Assembly: GCF_964204645.1 (NCBI RefSeq)
Contig: NC_134033.1
Location: 12,218,155 to 12,278,154, forward strand
DNA length: 60,000 nt
Source of the DNA: Tubulanus polymorphus
Taxonomy: Eukaryota; Nemertea; Palaeonemertea; Tubulaniformes; Tubulanidae
Direction: 5' to 3'
Shown: piece by piece, positions 58,647 through 60,000 of the stretch
How positions within the stretch are numbered: position 1 is the stretch's first letter
Layout of the letters: every line of letters begins with the position of its first letter
Notes under the pieces: model-generated
What the model was told of the DNA's origin: nothing
Database searches by the model: none
What the model saw: the letters and a program-made list of their open reading frames with translations, nothing else
Program-made: the position numbers and the translations under genes

Positions 58647-60000
58647 ATGGATGTCAGGATACCATCATACCGGATTGAGCTATTCGGGCTCCTGTTGCTA
58701 TGCGTTACGATACACGTGACCGGTGGATATACATACGAGTCGGACCCGACCGCCAGGCGGCGCGACCCGACGGACAGGTACACGCACAAAGGTCGCGTGC
58801 GCGGGACATCGTTCAATTTCAATGGTAAAACGGTCGACGCATTCCTTGGGATTCCCTTCGCCAAACCGCCGGTTGGAAATTTGCGTTTTAAACATCCGCA
58901 GCCAAATGACCGCTGGGAAGGCACCCTCGATGCAACTAAACTACCTCCGACGTGCGTACAAGCACCAGATTTATCCTTCGGAAATTTCTCAGGTGCCACA
59001 ATGTGGAACCCAAACACTGTAACGCAAGAGGATTGCCTGTATCTAAACGTATGGGTGCCTAGGACTACCCCGAGACTCAAACGATCTGCCGTGTTAGTGT
59101 GGATATTCGGCGGCGGGTTCACGACAGGTAGCGCCACCTTGGATGTGTACGACGGGCGCGTTATAGCGGCGGAAAGGGAAGTTATCGTCGTTTCGATGCA
59201 GTATCGACTCGGCTTTCTGGGATATATGGCGCTCGGTATACCGGATGCTCCCGGTAATGCCGGTATGTTTGACCAGTTGATGGCGCTGCAATGGGTTAAA
59301 AACAATATCAATTATTTCGGCGGTGACTCGAATAACGTTACGCTATTCGGTGAAAGTGCCGGCTCCGTCAGCGTAAGCATGCATTTGTTATCGCCGTTAA
59401 GTCGGGATAAATTCGCCCGCGCGATCATGCAAAGTGGCGTGGCTATCGGCGATTGGGCCACTACGACGATGGAGGAGGCAAAACGTCGGACTATACAACT
59501 GTCGAAGCTGGTAAATTGCACTAGAAATAGCTACGAAGCACTAGTAGAGTGCTTGCACAAAATACCGCCCATGGAATTCCCTAGTAGAGTGCTTGCACAA
59601 AATACCGCCCATGGAATTCCCTGAACATGAGTATAGCATCGTACGAGGCATCATGCAGTGGCCTTTCGTACCGGTCATTGACGGCACATTTTTCATCGAA
59701 CCGCCGACGTTGTCGTTAGAGCGCGGAAACTTCAAAAAGTGCCCGATACTTCTGGGCAGCAATAGCGACGAAGCGACCTACTTCATGTTGTACGATCTGC
59801 CGGACTACTTCAATCGAGAAAACGAGGACGCTTATATGACCAGGGATAAATTCATCAACAGCATGGAGCGATTCTTTTTCTACTATCCGCAATATCCGAA
59901 GGAGATGAATCGATTCGGCTTCGACGCACTCATGTTTCAGTATACGCCTTGGAAAAACGTGCACGACGGAATAAAAAGTCGCGATAACATCGACGACGCC
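58647..60000 (+). CDS. Acetylcholinesterase-like carboxylesterase, 5' coding exon, frame broken by a 40-bp duplication, runs off the window
   Basis: A secreted serine hydrolase of the cholinesterase type, expected to cleave acetylcholine. The exon starts after an acceptor TGATTGTAG (58619). ATG 58647 opens a signal peptide (LFGLLLLCVTIHV). Key residues are the choline-site Trp120 in MWNPNTVTQEDCLYLNVW, the oxyanion glycines in FGGGF (155-157), the catalytic Ser237 in FGESAGS, and the acidic triad residue in GSNSDEATYF, with QYTPW near the window end. The catalytic His would lie beyond the edge. The perfect 40-bp tandem duplication at 59541-59620 shifts the frame so that translation stops at 59622-59624 (about 325 residues). 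After it, good cholinesterase sequence resumes in another frame (QWPFVPVIDGTFF). Without one copy the frame is continuous to 60000. A neuroligin is unlikely because the active-site Ser is present. Confidence 0.9.
59541..59620 (+). repeat. Perfect 40-bp tandem duplication inside the cholinesterase exon
   Basis: Bases 59541-59580 and 59581-59620 are identical (starting CTAGTAGAGTGCTTGCACAA). Forty is not a multiple of three, so the reading frame changes. No divergence between the copies is visible. Confidence 0.97.

Noticed and set aside
58571-59311. 246-residue minus-strand open frame
   Set aside because: It is the shadow of the cholinesterase exon on the other strand, whose + frame has clear catalytic motifs.

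Overview
The window is nuclear DNA of an animal. Genes are split into short exons with GT/AG introns, the AT-rich spacers are long, and many small non-autonomous transposons are present. The protein types (receptor guanylate cyclase, pICln, dispanins, a cholinesterase) and the exon layout suggest a marine invertebrate, probably a lophotrochozoan such as a mollusc, annelid or brachiopod. The species cannot be named from sequence alone. No assignment to a virus, plasmid or bacterium is supported.

Left part (1-20 kb). Fourteen exons on the + strand (682-19628) give the intracellular half of a receptor-type guanylate cyclase: kinase-homology domain, dimerisation helix, cyclase domain and stop codon. 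The extracellular and membrane exons lie off the left edge. Between the kinase-homology exons (ending 4779) and the helix/cyclase exons (starting 15609) is a 10.8-kb intron. It carries at least three genes on the opposite strand: a complete four-exon CLNS1A (pICln, 5621-7861) and two tandem CD225/dispanin membrane-protein genes (9626-10342 and 12659-13362 plus an unlocated 5' exon). The same intron holds a cluster of small foldback transposons (hAT-like hairpins with 8-bp duplications, a piggyBac-like element, a TA-flanked element). Just before exon 8 it also holds a possible internal promoter with a CRE, TATA and initiator-like sequence.

Middle part (20-58.6 kb). I found no gene I can name. 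The region holds dispersed repeat families with two or three copies each, foldback elements, tRNA-derived SINE-like sequences, a 36-bp minisatellite (about 14 units), a 190-bp TA tract and CAT-rich minisatellites. A few unassigned open regions (20.7-21.1 kb, 45.4-45.7 kb, 57.5-57.8 kb) could be exons, but the evidence is weak.

Right edge (58.6-60 kb). One large exon on the + strand encodes an acetylcholinesterase-like protein with signal peptide, choline-site Trp, GESAG serine and acidic triad residue. The window ends before the catalytic His. A perfect 40-bp tandem duplication at 59541-59620 shifts the frame and creates a premature stop. Downstream sequence continues as good cholinesterase in the shifted frame, so this is either a recent disabling mutation or an assembly artefact.

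Functionally the genes are unrelated in pathway: cGMP signalling, snRNP assembly/arginine methylation, membrane dispanins and acetylcholine hydrolysis. The notable structural point is the opposite-strand gene nest inside the cyclase intron, at the boundary between two protein modules.
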